Assembly: GCF_040499845.1 (NCBI RefSeq)
Contig: NZ_CP159342.1
Coordinates: 1,612,001-1,676,000 of the forward strand
DNA: 64,000 nt
Direction of reading: 5' to 3'
Source of the DNA: Micromonospora sp. CCTCC AA 2012012
Lineage (GTDB): Bacteria; Actinomycetota; Actinomycetes; Mycobacteriales; Micromonosporaceae
Shown: piece after piece, positions 34,994 through 44,334 of the stretch
Numbering within the stretch: the stretch's first letter is position 1
Layout of the letters: each line of letters starts with the position of its first letter
Translations under genes and position numbers: made by a program
Notes under the pieces: generated by a model
The model's input: only the letters and a program-made list of their open reading frames with translations
Database searches by the model: none
Told to the model about the DNA's origin: nothing

Positions 34994-35929
34994 CTACGCG
35001 GTGGTGTAGACGGAGTTGTTGCTGACGGGGATGTCGTGGCAGCCGCCGTAGCGGTAGCTGGAGACGATGCTTCCGCTCAGCCGGACGTTGTACATCTGCC
35101 AGGTGGACCCGTTGGTGCAGTCCTGCCGGTAGAGGACGAGGTCGGCGTAGCCGTCGCCGTTGACGTCGCCGGTGGTGGGGATGTCCGTGCAGCCGCCGAA
35201 TCGGAGGTCGGTGCGGATGGTGCCGCCGAGCCGGACGTTGTACATCTGCCAGGTGGACCCGTTGGTGCAGTCCTGGCGGTAGAGGACGAGGTCGGTGTAG
35301 CCGTCGCCGTTCACGTCACCCGTGCTCGGGATGTCCGTGCAGCCGCCGAATCGGAGGTCGGTGCGGATGGTGCCGCCCAGGCGGACGTTGTACATGTTCC
35401 ACACCGAGCCGTTGGTGCAGTCCTGCCGGTAGAGGACGAGGTCGCTGTAGCCGTCACCGTTGACGTCGCCGGTCGTCGGGATGTCCTTGCACCCGCCGAA
35501 GCGCAGGTCGGTGCGGATGGTCCCGTGGAGGCGGACGTTGTACATCTGCCAGGTCGAGCCGTTGGTGCAGTCTTGGCGGTAGAGGACGAGATCGGTGTAG
35601 CCGTCGCCGTTGACGTCGCCGGTGGTGGGGATGTCCTTGCAGCCGCCCCAGCGCAGGCCGCCCTCGATCTGGGTGCCGGTGGCGCCGCTCTTGATCCACC
35701 AGGTGGAGCCGTTGGTGCAGTCACGGCGGTAGAGGGCCATGTCGGCGGTGCCGTCGCCGTCGAAGTCACCGGTCAGCGGGATGTCGTTGGCCCCACCCCA
35801 CCGGTGGTCGTTCCACAGGTCGGCCTTCGTGGTCCAGGATCGTACGTCCCACACCGACCCGTTCACCGGGTCCGGCCGGTACAGCGCCAGGTCGCTGGAA
35901 CCGTCGGCGTCGAAGTCGGCGACCACCCG
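34994..35929. repeat. 936-bp direct repeat, copy 2 (FG-GAP tail DNA)
   Basis: Partner of 33388-34323. Individual 150-bp units are shuffled in sequence variant between copies (for example QMY versus NMY versions), a mosaic pattern expected from gene conversion. Confidence 0.85.
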
Positions 35930-36535
35930 GCCACCGTCCTCAATGATGTTGTTGTAGCGGAAGAAGCGGTAGTCGCCCACCGGGTGCCCCGACCAGGAAC
36001 TGTCGGACCGGCTCGCGTGCGTGACGTGGGCGATCGGCGAGGAGCCGAAGCTGTAGTAGGAGAAGTGGACGTGATCCGCTTCCCAGGCCTCGAACAGGAT
36101 GGCGTGGGTGCTGACGTCGTCGATCAGGTCGCCGGGTCGGAGGCTGTCGAAGCTGATCTCCGTGGAGATGCTCGGCAGCTGAGAGGTGTTGTACCCGCCG
36201 GCCGACTCGTTCGGCTGGCCGAGCGCCACGTGCCAGGCCATCGAGACGTAGCCGGAGCAGTCGGGCGCGTACATGGTGCCCTGGGGGTCGGGATAGAAGC
36301 TCGACGAGTTGCGGGAGTTGTCGTACTGGAGTGACGCGCGTTGGTCGTACCAGAAGCGAGCGCGATCCAGCACCTCGCTGCGGGTGATGGACCCGCCGAT
36401 CGAGGAGGCGGCGTGCGCGGCTCGCGGCACCGCGGTCACCGCGGTCACCGCGGTGGCGGCCCCGGCGGCCAGCAGCACGAAGGCCAGCGCGGCGCGCACC
36501 AGGTGCGCGAGGACGGTACGGCGGGATTGGTTCAA
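34994..36535 (-). CDS. Secreted NlpC/P60-like protein with six FG-GAP repeats
   Basis: 513 aa from TTG 36535, chosen because GGAGGT lies 5 bases upstream and the signal peptide (LVRAALAFVLLAAGAA) begins right after. The N-terminal domain (about 45-210) resembles a cysteine peptidase of NlpC/P60 type: catalytic-type Cys in APDCSGYVSMAWHVALG, His in DVSTHAILFEAW. Six FG-GAP repeats with DxDxDG calcium loops follow, nearly identical to the downstream paralogue. Probably cleaves or binds peptidoglycan outside the cell. Confidence 0.78.
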   Translation of the reverse strand: MNQSRRTVLAHLVRAALAFVLLAAGAATAVTAVTAVPRAAHAASSIGGSITRSEVLDRARFWYDQRASLQYDNSRNSSSFYPDPQGTMYAPDCSGYVSMAWHVALGQPNESAGGYNTSQLPSISTEISFDSLRPGDLIDDVSTHAILFEAWEADHVHFSYYSFGSSPIAHVTHASRSDSSWSGHPVGDYRFFRYNNIIEDGGRVVADFDADGSSDLALYRPDPVNGSVWDVRSWTTKADLWNDHRWGGANDIPLTGDFDGDGTADMALYRRDCTNGSTWWIKSGATGTQIEGGLRWGGCKDIPTTGDVNGDGYTDLVLYRQDCTNGSTWQMYNVRLHGTIRTDLRFGGCKDIPTTGDVNGDGYSDLVLYRQDCTNGSVWNMYNVRLGGTIRTDLRFGGCTDIPSTGDVNGDGYTDLVLYRQDCTNGSTWQMYNVRLGGTIRTDLRFGGCTDIPTTGDVNGDGYADLVLYRQDCTNGSTWQMYNVRLSGSIVSSYRYGGCHDIPVSNNSVYTTA

Positions 36536-36731
36536 GGAGGACCTCCGGTCACGTGGAAGACGTGGCCGGATCGTGTCCGAGGGCGCTGGAACGAAAGTGG
36601 ACAGATTGTTGCAGGCCGATGGAAGGCGCACGTCGGAGCCGGTCCCGGAACCGCCGGTCGCGCTAGATCAACCCCTTGAATCCGGCGTACGCCCTCTGGT
36701 TGGATGACGCGACACGGCTTGCATCACGGGG

Positions 36732-38327
36732 GTGGTCGAGGTCGAGTTCAAATTGCTGGGGCCGTTCCGTGCCTTTCGGGACGGAGCGGAGCTGGACCTG
36801 GGTCCGGCGAAACAGCGGATCCTGCTGGCCGCGCTGGCGGCGGAAGCCGGACGGCCGCTGTCCGCCGAGACACTCAGCGCCCGGCTCTGGGACGGTGACC
36901 CGCCGGACAACGCCAGGCGTCTTCTCCACACCTACGTCGCCCGGGTACGACGGATCCTCGCGCAGGCAGCACCCGGCACCGGCTCGACGGTCGAGGTGGG
37001 CCGCACCCCCGCCGGTTACCGGCTGGTGGCCGATCAGAAGGCCGTCGACCTGCACCGGTTCCGGCACCTGCTCCGGGACGCCCGCCGGATCACGACAGCA
37101 CCCGTCGACCGCCTGACCCTGCTGGACGAGGCCATCCGGCTCTGGCAGGGCGACCCGATCGCCGACATGACGGGGGAGTGGGCGACGCGGCTCCGGCAGA
37201 GCCTGCGGCAACAGCGGCTGGACCTGGTGGCCGACTGGGCCCGCTGCGCCCTGCACCTCGGCCGGTACGACGAGGTGGCCCCGCTGCTGGAGGCGACCCT
37301 GGCGGACAACCCGCTGGCCGAGCCCCTGACGGTGCTCCTCATCGAGTCGCTGCTGGCCACCGGGCACCACGCGGAGGCCCTGACCCGCTACGCCTCGATC
37401 CGCGACCGGATCCGCGAGGAACTGGGCGTCGAGCCCGGGCCCGAACTGCGCCGACTGCACCAGCGGCTGCTCCGGCGCGACCGACTCGGCCAGGCCGGCG
37501 ACGAGGGGTCGCGGCCGTGGCGCGAGCCGCAGATGCTGGGGGTCGACCGACCCGTACCCCTGGCTCCTGCGGGGTCGGGGGCCGGGCCGCGGCGGCGGCG
37601 CGAGGGGTCACCGCCGGGCGACGCGGCGGATCCGGCCGGGCGGGGTCCCGGCCGTGCGGTACCCGCTGCTCGCCAGCCCGGCCCGGAGCTGGACCGGGAC
37701 CGGGTGGTCGCCGCCGCGGTCGCGGTCGCCGACGCGGACGGCATGGCGGAGCTGTCGATGCGGCGGGTCGCCGTCGAGCTGGACGTCTCCACCGTGTCGC
37801 TGTACGGGCACGTGGCGAGCGAGGACCTGCTGGTGGGATACATGATCGACGCGGTGCTCGGCGAGCAGCCGTTGCCGCCGCCCGCGCCGGGTTGGCGGGC
37901 CGAGTTGGAGCAGGTGGCGCGGGCCGCGTGGGCGGCGTTCACCCGGCATCCGTGGGTCGCCCAGGCCATGTCGCTCACCCGTCCGCAGCTGTCCCCGAAC
38001 GGCCTGGTCATCGTCGACCGGGTGTTGCACGCCCTCACTGGCACCAGCCTCAGCACGTCGGAGCAGTTGCACGTACACGTGATGTTGATCAGTTTCGTGC
38101 GCGGCGTCGCCGCCTCGTTGGAGCCGGAGGTGCGGGCGGAGCGGGACACCGGCCTGACCAACGAGGAGTGGATGGAGACGCAGGAGCACGCGTTGCGGGA
38201 GGTGGCGTCGGCCGGGTCACCGCTGCTGCGCGCCGCGCTGAGCAAGGAGTTCGACTTCGACCTGGACACGCTGTTCGAGTTCGGGCTGGCCCGGATGCTC
38301 GACGGGCTGGCCACCCGGCTGGAGTGA
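36732..38327 (+). CDS. SARP-TetR fusion transcriptional regulator
   Basis: 531 aa in one uninterrupted frame from GTG 36732 (weak RBS). Residues 1-100 are an OmpR-type winged HTH (FKLLGPFRAFRDG, PPDNARRLLHTYVARVRRIL), and ~110-255 form a bacterial activator domain (HAEALTRYASIRDRIREELG), together a SARP. A Gly/Pro/Arg linker (~260-330) leads to a TetR-type HTH (~335-385, LSMRRVAVELDVSTVSLYGHV) and a TetR ligand domain. SARPs activate antibiotic clusters; the fused TetR part may add small-molecule sensing. It stands before an MFS exporter and the biosynthetic cluster. Confidence 0.85.
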   Translation: MVEVEFKLLGPFRAFRDGAELDLGPAKQRILLAALAAEAGRPLSAETLSARLWDGDPPDNARRLLHTYVARVRRILAQAAPGTGSTVEVGRTPAGYRLVADQKAVDLHRFRHLLRDARRITTAPVDRLTLLDEAIRLWQGDPIADMTGEWATRLRQSLRQQRLDLVADWARCALHLGRYDEVAPLLEATLADNPLAEPLTVLLIESLLATGHHAEALTRYASIRDRIREELGVEPGPELRRLHQRLLRRDRLGQAGDEGSRPWREPQMLGVDRPVPLAPAGSGAGPRRRREGSPPGDAADPAGRGPGRAVPAARQPGPELDRDRVVAAAVAVADADGMAELSMRRVAVELDVSTVSLYGHVASEDLLVGYMIDAVLGEQPLPPPAPGWRAELEQVARAAWAAFTRHPWVAQAMSLTRPQLSPNGLVIVDRVLHALTGTSLSTSEQLHVHVMLISFVRGVAASLEPEVRAERDTGLTNEEWMETQEHALREVASAGSPLLRAALSKEFDFDLDTLFEFGLARMLDGLATRLE

Positions 38328-38404
38328 CCCCGCGTCCTTGACCCTCGACCTGGTCGAGCCCGGACGATCGTCGCATCAACCGATCGACGGCCCACGGGAT
38401 GACC

Positions 38405-38530
38405 ATGTTTCTCCGCACTCCACCGCTCGCCGCGCACCGCCACGTCGACGTCGTCGACCCGCCACCGCTCCCGCGCCGGATCGACCTCCGGGGGCGGGTG
38501 GGGTCGCCCGGGCCCGGCGGCGTCGCGTGA
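38405..38530 (+). CDS. Possible 41-residue leader peptide overlapping the MFS start
   Basis: ATG 38405 opens a 41-codon frame (MFLRTPPLAAHRHVDVVDPP and onward). Its TGA overlaps the MFS start codon as GTGA at 38527-38530. A weak purine stretch (ACGGGATG) precedes it. The start loosely recalls short actinomycete leader peptides with an HVD motif. It could couple translation to the exporter, or be chance in GC-rich DNA. Confidence 0.3.
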   Translation: MFLRTPPLAAHRHVDVVDPPPLPRRIDLRGRVGSPGPGGVA

Positions 38531-39846
38531 GCGCCGACCGGTCGATGCTCGCGGTGCTGAGGATCCCGGACTTCCGTCGCTACGTCATCGGGTGCACGGC
38601 GTCGGGATTCGGCGACAGTCTGACCCCGTTCGCGCTGGCCTTCGCCGTCCTGGAGCTGACCGGCTCACCGTCGGCGCTGGGCCTCGTGGTGCTCAGCACC
38701 CGCCTGCCGATGATCCTGCTCGCGCTGGTCGGCGGCGTGGTCGGGGACCGGTTCTCGCGTCGTACGATCATGCTGGTGACCGACGTGGTCCGCTGCGTCG
38801 TGCAGGCCGCCACCGCGACGATCCTGCTGACCGGCGTGGCGCGGGTGTGGATGCTGATCGTGCTGCAGCTGGTCGCCGGCGCGGGCGCCGCCTTCTTCAA
38901 CCCGGCCGCGCAGGGTCTGATCCCCGCGGTGGTCGACAAGCCGCGCCTGCAACAGGCCAACTCGCTGCTGGCCATGTCGCGCAGCGCCGCCTCGATCGTG
39001 GCGGTCGGGTCGGCGGGCGCGCTCGTCGCGCTGGCCGAGCCGGGCTGGGCCATCGGCGTCGACGCGTTGACGTTCCTGGTCAGCGCCCTCGCCCTGGCCC
39101 GGCTGCCGCGTACGCTCACCGCCGCCCGGCCGGGCCGCCGGGCCGGACTGGTCGCCGGTCTGCGCAGCGGCCTCGGCGAGGTACGCGGCCACCCCTGGCT
39201 GTGGGTCTGGGCGGCGCACGCCGGTCTGGTCAACCTGTTGGTGATCTCCCCGATCTTCGTCCTCGGCCCGTTCGTCGCCGACGACCACCTCGGCGGCGCG
39301 CCGGCCTGGGCCTCCGTCGGCATCAGCTACACGGTCGGCGCCCTCGTCGGTGGTCTCGTCAGCTCCCGGTGGACGTCCTCGCGGCCGATGGTGGCCGCCG
39401 TCGGCTGCTTCCTGCTGATCGTGCCGCTGGCGGTGGCGCTCGCCGTGCCGGCGCCAGTCTGGCTCCTCGTCCCGGCCGGTCTGCTGGGCGGTCTCCAGGT
39501 GTCGATCTACAACGTCTTCCAGAGCACGGCGGTGCAGCGTCACCTGCCCGACCATCTGATCGCGCGGGCGACCTCGGTGCTCATGCTCGGCGCCCTCGTC
39601 GCGGTCCCCTTCGGTACCGGGCTCGCCGGCCCGGTCGCGGCGGCCTGGGGCACCCGTACGGTCCTGGGTGCCGTCGCGCTGCTCGCCGTGCTCGTCACCG
39701 TCGGCACCCTCGCCCTCCCGGCGACCTGGCGCGTCGTCTCGACACCGCCGGTGCGGGTGGAGCCGGCCCCGGCGGCCGTACCCGCCCCGACCGATCCGGC
39801 GGACGGGGTCCGGGACCCGCTTCCGTTGCGGCGGACCACGGCATAA
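38527..39846 (+). CDS. MFS exporter (EntS-like MFS_3 type)
   Basis: 439 aa from GTG 38527 (MSADRSMLAVLRIPDFRRY). Twelve hydrophobic segments. MFS motif A-like loop VVGDRFSRRTIMLVTD is between helices 2 and 3, followed by GAGAAFFNPAAQGLIPAVV, typical of EntS/MFS_3 exporters. The C-terminal tail is Pro/Ala-rich. It follows the SARP-TetR gene, so it is a candidate exporter or self-resistance protein for the cluster product. Confidence 0.85.
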   Translation: MSADRSMLAVLRIPDFRRYVIGCTASGFGDSLTPFALAFAVLELTGSPSALGLVVLSTRLPMILLALVGGVVGDRFSRRTIMLVTDVVRCVVQAATATILLTGVARVWMLIVLQLVAGAGAAFFNPAAQGLIPAVVDKPRLQQANSLLAMSRSAASIVAVGSAGALVALAEPGWAIGVDALTFLVSALALARLPRTLTAARPGRRAGLVAGLRSGLGEVRGHPWLWVWAAHAGLVNLLVISPIFVLGPFVADDHLGGAPAWASVGISYTVGALVGGLVSSRWTSSRPMVAAVGCFLLIVPLAVALAVPAPVWLLVPAGLLGGLQVSIYNVFQSTAVQRHLPDHLIARATSVLMLGALVAVPFGTGLAGPVAAAWGTRTVLGAVALLAVLVTVGTLALPATWRVVSTPPVRVEPAPAAVPAPTDPADGVRDPLPLRRTTA

Positions 39847-39884
39847 CCGGGATGATCCGGTACGGACCGGGCTAGGTTGGTGCG

Positions 39885-40682
39885 GTGGACGCCCGAACTG
39901 TCGTGATCGAGGCGCTCAAGGCGGACCCCGCAACGTCGTCCTTGCGCCGCTCGCTGGAGTTCTATTACGGCAACCCGGCGCGTGACGACGCGATGGACGC
40001 CTTCTTCTCGCGTTTCGTCGCGGCCGGCGACCTGGTGTTCGACGTCGGTGCACACGTGGGCGACCACGTCGGCTGCTTCCGCCGGCTCGACGCCCGGGTG
40101 GTCGCGGTCGAGCCGCAACCGGTCTGCGCGCGCGCCCTCCGCGCCATCTACGCCGGTGACGAGCGGGTCGTCCTGGTCGAGGCGGCCTGCGGCAGGTCGG
40201 TGGGGCGGCTTCCGTTGGCCGTCAACACGGCCAACCCCACGCTCTCCACCGCCTCCCCGCACTTCATCCACGCGGGCCATGATGCGGACGGCTGGCGGCA
40301 CGAGGTCTGGGACACCGGGGTCGAGGTCGAAGCGGTCACCCTCGACTCGTTGGTCGACACGTACGGCGTCCCCGCCTTCGTCAAGATCGACGTGGAGGGC
40401 TTCGAGGACGTCGTCCTGGCCGGGCTGAGCCGAGCGCTGCCGGTGCTCTCCTTCGAGTTCACCACCATCGCCCGGCCCGTGGCGTACCGCTGCCTGGACC
40501 GGCTCGTGGCGCTCGGCTTCGACGCCTTCAACGTCGCGCCCGGGGACGGGGGTGCACTGACGTTTCCGGGCCCGGTGACGGCCCAGGAGATGGCGGACCA
40601 CCTGCGAGCGCTGCCGCCCTCGGCGAACTCGGGTGACGTGTACTGCTGGTCGGGCCGCGCCGCACCCGTCCGGCCGGGATAG
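39885..40682 (+). CDS. FkbM-family methyltransferase
   Basis: 265 aa from GTG 39885. SAM-binding motif VFDVGAHVGDHVGCF near residue 48, acidic loop VVAVEPQP, and FVKIDVEGFEDVVLAGL, the FkbM family pattern. It methylates an oxygen of a small molecule or glycan. Its place at the cluster edge makes product tailoring possible, but FkbM proteins are also common elsewhere. Confidence 0.82.
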   Translation: MDARTVVIEALKADPATSSLRRSLEFYYGNPARDDAMDAFFSRFVAAGDLVFDVGAHVGDHVGCFRRLDARVVAVEPQPVCARALRAIYAGDERVVLVEAACGRSVGRLPLAVNTANPTLSTASPHFIHAGHDADGWRHEVWDTGVEVEAVTLDSLVDTYGVPAFVKIDVEGFEDVVLAGLSRALPVLSFEFTTIARPVAYRCLDRLVALGFDAFNVAPGDGGALTFPGPVTAQEMADHLRALPPSANSGDVYCWSGRAAPVRPG

Positions 40683-40706
40683 CGCAACGCCGCGTACGTT
40701 GGCGCC

Positions 40707-41090
40707 ATGGCGACTTTCTGGACCTTGGGATGCGACGCCGACGATCCGCAGCGGATCGCTGCCTTCTGGGCGCTGGCCCTCGGCTATGTCAGGGAATCCG
40801 GCTTCGACGAGCCCGACAACGCGTCCATCGTCGACCCGGACGGTCGCGGACCGGCCATCAGTTTCCTGAAGGTGCCCGAGGCCAAGCGCCGCAAGAATCG
40901 CCTGCACATCGATGTTCGGGTGGCCGGGCCGGGCCCCTGGGACATGGCCGAACGCGCCCGGCTGATCCGGCAGCGAGTCCCCGAGTTGGTCGCTGCCGGC
41001 GCGACGGTGCTCCGCGAGGAGTGGTACGGCGATGTGCTCGGCCACGTCGTCATGCAGGACCCCGAAGGCAACGAGTTCTGTGTCGCGTGA
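40707..41090 (+). CDS. VOC/glyoxalase-like protein
   Basis: 127 aa. Two beta-alpha-beta-beta-beta halves of the vicinal oxygen chelate fold: TLGCDADDPQRIAAFWALAL near the start and GHVVMQDPEGNEFCVA at the end. It starts MATFWTLGCDA, like actinomycete 'glyoxalase-like domain' proteins used in drug binding or small hydrolyses. It is convergent with the NRPS operon. A role in self-protection is only a guess. Confidence 0.75.
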   Translation: MATFWTLGCDADDPQRIAAFWALALGYVRESGFDEPDNASIVDPDGRGPAISFLKVPEAKRRKNRLHIDVRVAGPGPWDMAERARLIRQRVPELVAAGATVLREEWYGDVLGHVVMQDPEGNEFCVA

Positions 41091-41154
41091 GGCCGCGGCC
41101 ACCTCGCCGGGCCAGGCGGTCGCCGGTCGAGGGCCGGCGTCAGCCGAGGCCGCT

Positions 41155-41170
41155 CGTGCCAGCCGGCACG
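41155..41170. terminator. Small hairpin between convergent VOC and NRPS genes
   Basis: CGTGCC-AGCC-GGCACG forms a 6-bp stem with a 4-base loop in the 103-bp convergent gap. Confidence 0.35.
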
Positions 41171-41193
41171 TGGCGGCCCGCGCGCCGCTCGGG

Positions 41194-44100
41194 TCAGCCG
41201 GGCTCGGCGGCGGCCATCGTGGCGGCCAGACCGGCGACCGTGGGATCGGAGAAGAGCGTCCGGATCGGTAGGTCGATGCCGTAGTCGGCGCGGATCCGGG
41301 CCATCAACCGGGCCGCCGTCAGCGAGTGCCCGCCGAGGGCGAAGAAGTTGTCCCGGACGCCGACCGGCGCCGGCAGCAGCAGCAGTTCGGCCACGATCGC
41401 GGCCAGTCGGGCCTCGACAGGGGTACGCGCGGCGACCGGCTCCTGGCTCGACGACGCGCTCCAGTCGGGCTCGGGCAGGTTGCGGTAGTCGATCTTGCCG
41501 CTGCGGGTGAGTGGCAGCTCGGGCAGCACCACGTACGCGGCCGGGACCATGTACTCGGGAAGCGTCCGCCGCAGGTGGCCGCTCAGCCCGGCGGGCGGCT
41601 GGTCGGCCCCGTTCGCGGTGACGACGTAGCCGACGAGGCGTACGTCGTCACCGCCGCCCCGGACCGACACCACGGCCTCGGCGATGTCGGGGTGGCTGCG
41701 CAGGGTCGCCTCGACCTCGCCGCTCTCGATCCGGTACCCGCGGATCTTGATCTGCCGGTCGACCCGGCCGGCCAGCTCGATCCGGCCGCTCCGGCGCCAT
41801 CGGCCGACGTCACCGGTCCGGTAGAGGCGGGCGCCCGGCCGGGGGTCGAACGGGTCCGGCCGGAAGCGGGCCGCGGTCATCCCGGGTGAACCGTGGTAGC
41901 CGTGGGCCACCCCGGCTCCGCCGATGCAGACCTCCCCGAAGACGCCGGGCGGGACCGGCCGCAGCCGGGCGTCGAGTACGTACAGCCGGGTCCCGGCGAT
42001 GATCGACCCGATTTCGATCGGGGCGGGCGATCCGGCGACGGCGTCACCGCCGGAGTAGATCGTTGTCTCGGTCGGGCCGTACAGGTTCCACACGCGCGCC
42101 TGCGGGCCCGCGCCCATCAGGTCCGCGAGGTCCCGGGGCAGGGGCTCCCCGGCGGTCATCCGCAGCGACACGGTGTCCGGGATGCCGCCGGCGTCGATGA
42201 GCATCCGCCAGCCGGCCGGTGTGGCCTGCATGGCCGTCGCGCCGCTGTCGATCAGCAGTTCGCGCAGTCGGGCCGGGTCCTTGACCTGGTCGGTGTCCGC
42301 GACCACGACGCGTCCGCCGGCGAGTACCGGCGCGATCAACTCGACCAGGGCGATGTCGAACGCGAACGTCGACACGGCGACGAACCGGTCCCGCGGACCG
42401 AGGGCCAGCTTCGGCACGACCGCGTCGAGCAGCGCCGCGATGCCGCCCTGGGTCACGGTGACCGCCTTCGGCCGGCCGGTCGACCCGGAGGTGAAGATGG
42501 TCACGGCCGGGGCCGACGGCGGCCGGTCGAGTACGGGCTCGGGCCGCTCCGGGTCCGCGGGGAGCGCGGCCAGGTCCACGACAGGTATCGGCGCCGCCGT
42601 CGGCGGGAGGGTCGGCGCGCCCGCGACGCCGCTGTCGACCACGATCGCGGCCGCCCCGGCATCGGCCAGCATCATGGCGATGCGCTGTTCCGGATAGATC
42701 GGGTCCAGCGGTACGTAGGCCGCGCCGGTCGACCAGACGCCCAGGACCGTGGGCAGCAGCCGGGTGCCGCGGGGCAGCAGGATCGCCACCCGGTCGCCCG
42801 CGCCGACGCCGCGGTCGGCGAGCGCGGCGGCGATCCGCCGGGCCCGGTCGCGCACCTGCGCGCCGGTCAGCTCGCCGTCGCTGCCGGTGACCACGACCGA
42901 GTCCCCGGCACACGCCGCGTGCAGCCGGGCCACCGCGGTCGCGTCCGGGTCGAGGCGCGGGCCGCCGTCCGGCCAGCGGTCGGTGACCAGGGCCGACAGC
43001 TCGGGGGACATGATCTCCGCGGCGGCGACGACCCGGTCCGGGTCGTCGGCGAGGCAGCGCAGGATCGCCTGGAAGCCGTCGCTCACGAGTTGCCCGGTCG
43101 CGTCGTGGAAGAGGTCGCGGTTGTAGGTGACCCGCACCTGGGGGCCGTCCTCCGCCTCGGTGACGGTCAGTTCGATCTCGAACTTCGTGGTGTCGTTCTC
43201 CACCAGCTCGGGTCGCCAGTGGAGCCCGCCGCGGTCGGGGACGGCCCAGGACTCCTCCATCGCGAACATCACCTGGGTCAGCGTGAACCGGGCCGGGTCG
43301 CGGTCGGGGCGCAGCAGCTCCACCATCCGCTCGAACGGCAGCTCCTGGTGGGCCAGCGCCCGCGCGGTCGCACGGTGGACGGAGCGCACCAGGTCGCCGA
43401 GCGTGGCGTCCCGGTCGATCCGGACCCGGACCGGCACGGTGTTCATCAGCAGGCCGACCATCGTCTCCGTCTCCGGCCGGGTCCGGGCGGCCATCGGTAC
43501 CGCGATGACCAGGTCGTCGGCGTCGGTCAGCCGGGACAACACGACCGCGTAGGCGGCCAGCAGGACGGCGAACACCGTGGTGCCCTGGCGGGCCGCGAGC
43601 TGCCGGAGCGTGTCGGCCAGGCCGTTGTCCAGTGTGGTGTGCAGGGACCGGCCGGCGAAGGTCTGGCGCGCCGGGTACGGTTCGTCGTTCGGCAGCGACA
43701 GCGACGACGGCGCGTCGGCCAGCTCGTCCTGCCAGAACCGGCCGGCCGGCGCGAACCCGCCGTCCTCGGCGTGCCCGAGCTGCCAGATGGCGTAGTCGGC
43801 GTACTGGATCGCCGGCTCCGCCACGGTCGGCGCGCCGGCGCGGACGATCGCCTCGTAGTCGGTGGACAGCTCGTCGAAGAGGACCCGGAACGACCAGCCG
43901 TCGGCCACGATGTGGTGGGCCACCACCGCGAGGACATGGGCGTCCGCCGACATCCGGACCAGGGTGGCCACGGCGAGCGGCCCGGTGGCCAGGTCGAAGG
44001 TGATGCCGGCCATGTCGCGGATCAGCGCCCGGGCCGCCGGTGTCCGCTCGCCGTCGGGCCGGTGCTCGACCGAGGCGATCCGCAGCGGCCGCGGATCCGG

Positions 44101-44331
44101 CTCGTCGTCGATGATCTGCACCGGCACGCCCGCCTCGTGGCGGAACGTGGTGCGCAGGGACTCGTGCCGGGCCAGGGCCGCGTCCCAGGCGCCCTGCAGC
44201 GCGGTGACGTCGAGCGGACCGTCCAGCCACACGGCCCAGGAGATGTTGTACGTGGGCAGGTCGGGGTCCATCTCGACCAGTAGCCACATCCGCCGCTGGG
44301 CGAACGACGTCGGGAGCTCGTATACAGCCAC
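41194..44331 (-). CDS. Nonribosomal peptide synthetase, C-A-PCP
   Basis: 1045 aa from GTG 44331. The condensation domain (~5-430) has an intact AHHIVADGWS active site. The adenylation domain (~470-950) has [26 protein letters not shown] and the NRPS A8 motif. The PCP (~965-1040) has the phosphopantetheine serine in FFALGGHSLTAARL. Eye alignment to GrsA gives a specificity code of about D-I-V-Q-M-A-L-I-Y-K, loosely glycine-like but not assignable. It starts 3 bases after the NRPS-LanB stop, so it should extend that chain. No thioesterase follows. Confidence 0.93.
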   Translation of the reverse strand: MAVYELPTSFAQRRMWLLVEMDPDLPTYNISWAVWLDGPLDVTALQGAWDAALARHESLRTTFRHEAGVPVQIIDDEPDPRPLRIASVEHRPDGERTPAARALIRDMAGITFDLATGPLAVATLVRMSADAHVLAVVAHHIVADGWSFRVLFDELSTDYEAIVRAGAPTVAEPAIQYADYAIWQLGHAEDGGFAPAGRFWQDELADAPSSLSLPNDEPYPARQTFAGRSLHTTLDNGLADTLRQLAARQGTTVFAVLLAAYAVVLSRLTDADDLVIAVPMAARTRPETETMVGLLMNTVPVRVRIDRDATLGDLVRSVHRATARALAHQELPFERMVELLRPDRDPARFTLTQVMFAMEESWAVPDRGGLHWRPELVENDTTKFEIELTVTEAEDGPQVRVTYNRDLFHDATGQLVSDGFQAILRCLADDPDRVVAAAEIMSPELSALVTDRWPDGGPRLDPDATAVARLHAACAGDSVVVTGSDGELTGAQVRDRARRIAAALADRGVGAGDRVAILLPRGTRLLPTVLGVWSTGAAYVPLDPIYPEQRIAMMLADAGAAAIVVDSGVAGAPTLPPTAAPIPVVDLAALPADPERPEPVLDRPPSAPAVTIFTSGSTGRPKAVTVTQGGIAALLDAVVPKLALGPRDRFVAVSTFAFDIALVELIAPVLAGGRVVVADTDQVKDPARLRELLIDSGATAMQATPAGWRMLIDAGGIPDTVSLRMTAGEPLPRDLADLMGAGPQARVWNLYGPTETTIYSGGDAVAGSPAPIEIGSIIAGTRLYVLDARLRPVPPGVFGEVCIGGAGVAHGYHGSPGMTAARFRPDPFDPRPGARLYRTGDVGRWRRSGRIELAGRVDRQIKIRGYRIESGEVEATLRSHPDIAEAVVSVRGGGDDVRLVGYVVTANGADQPPAGLSGHLRRTLPEYMVPAAYVVLPELPLTRSGKIDYRNLPEPDWSASSSQEPVAARTPVEARLAAIVAELLLLPAPVGVRDNFFALGGHSLTAARLMARIRADYGIDLPIRTLFSDPTVAGLAATMAAAEPG

Positions 44332-44334
44332 GCC

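Noticed and set aside
33388..35929. Regular 150-bp repeats that could be mistaken for a CRISPR or satellite array
   Set aside because: The repeats are coding, in frame, with calcium-loop codons, and have no spacers. They are FG-GAP repeats.
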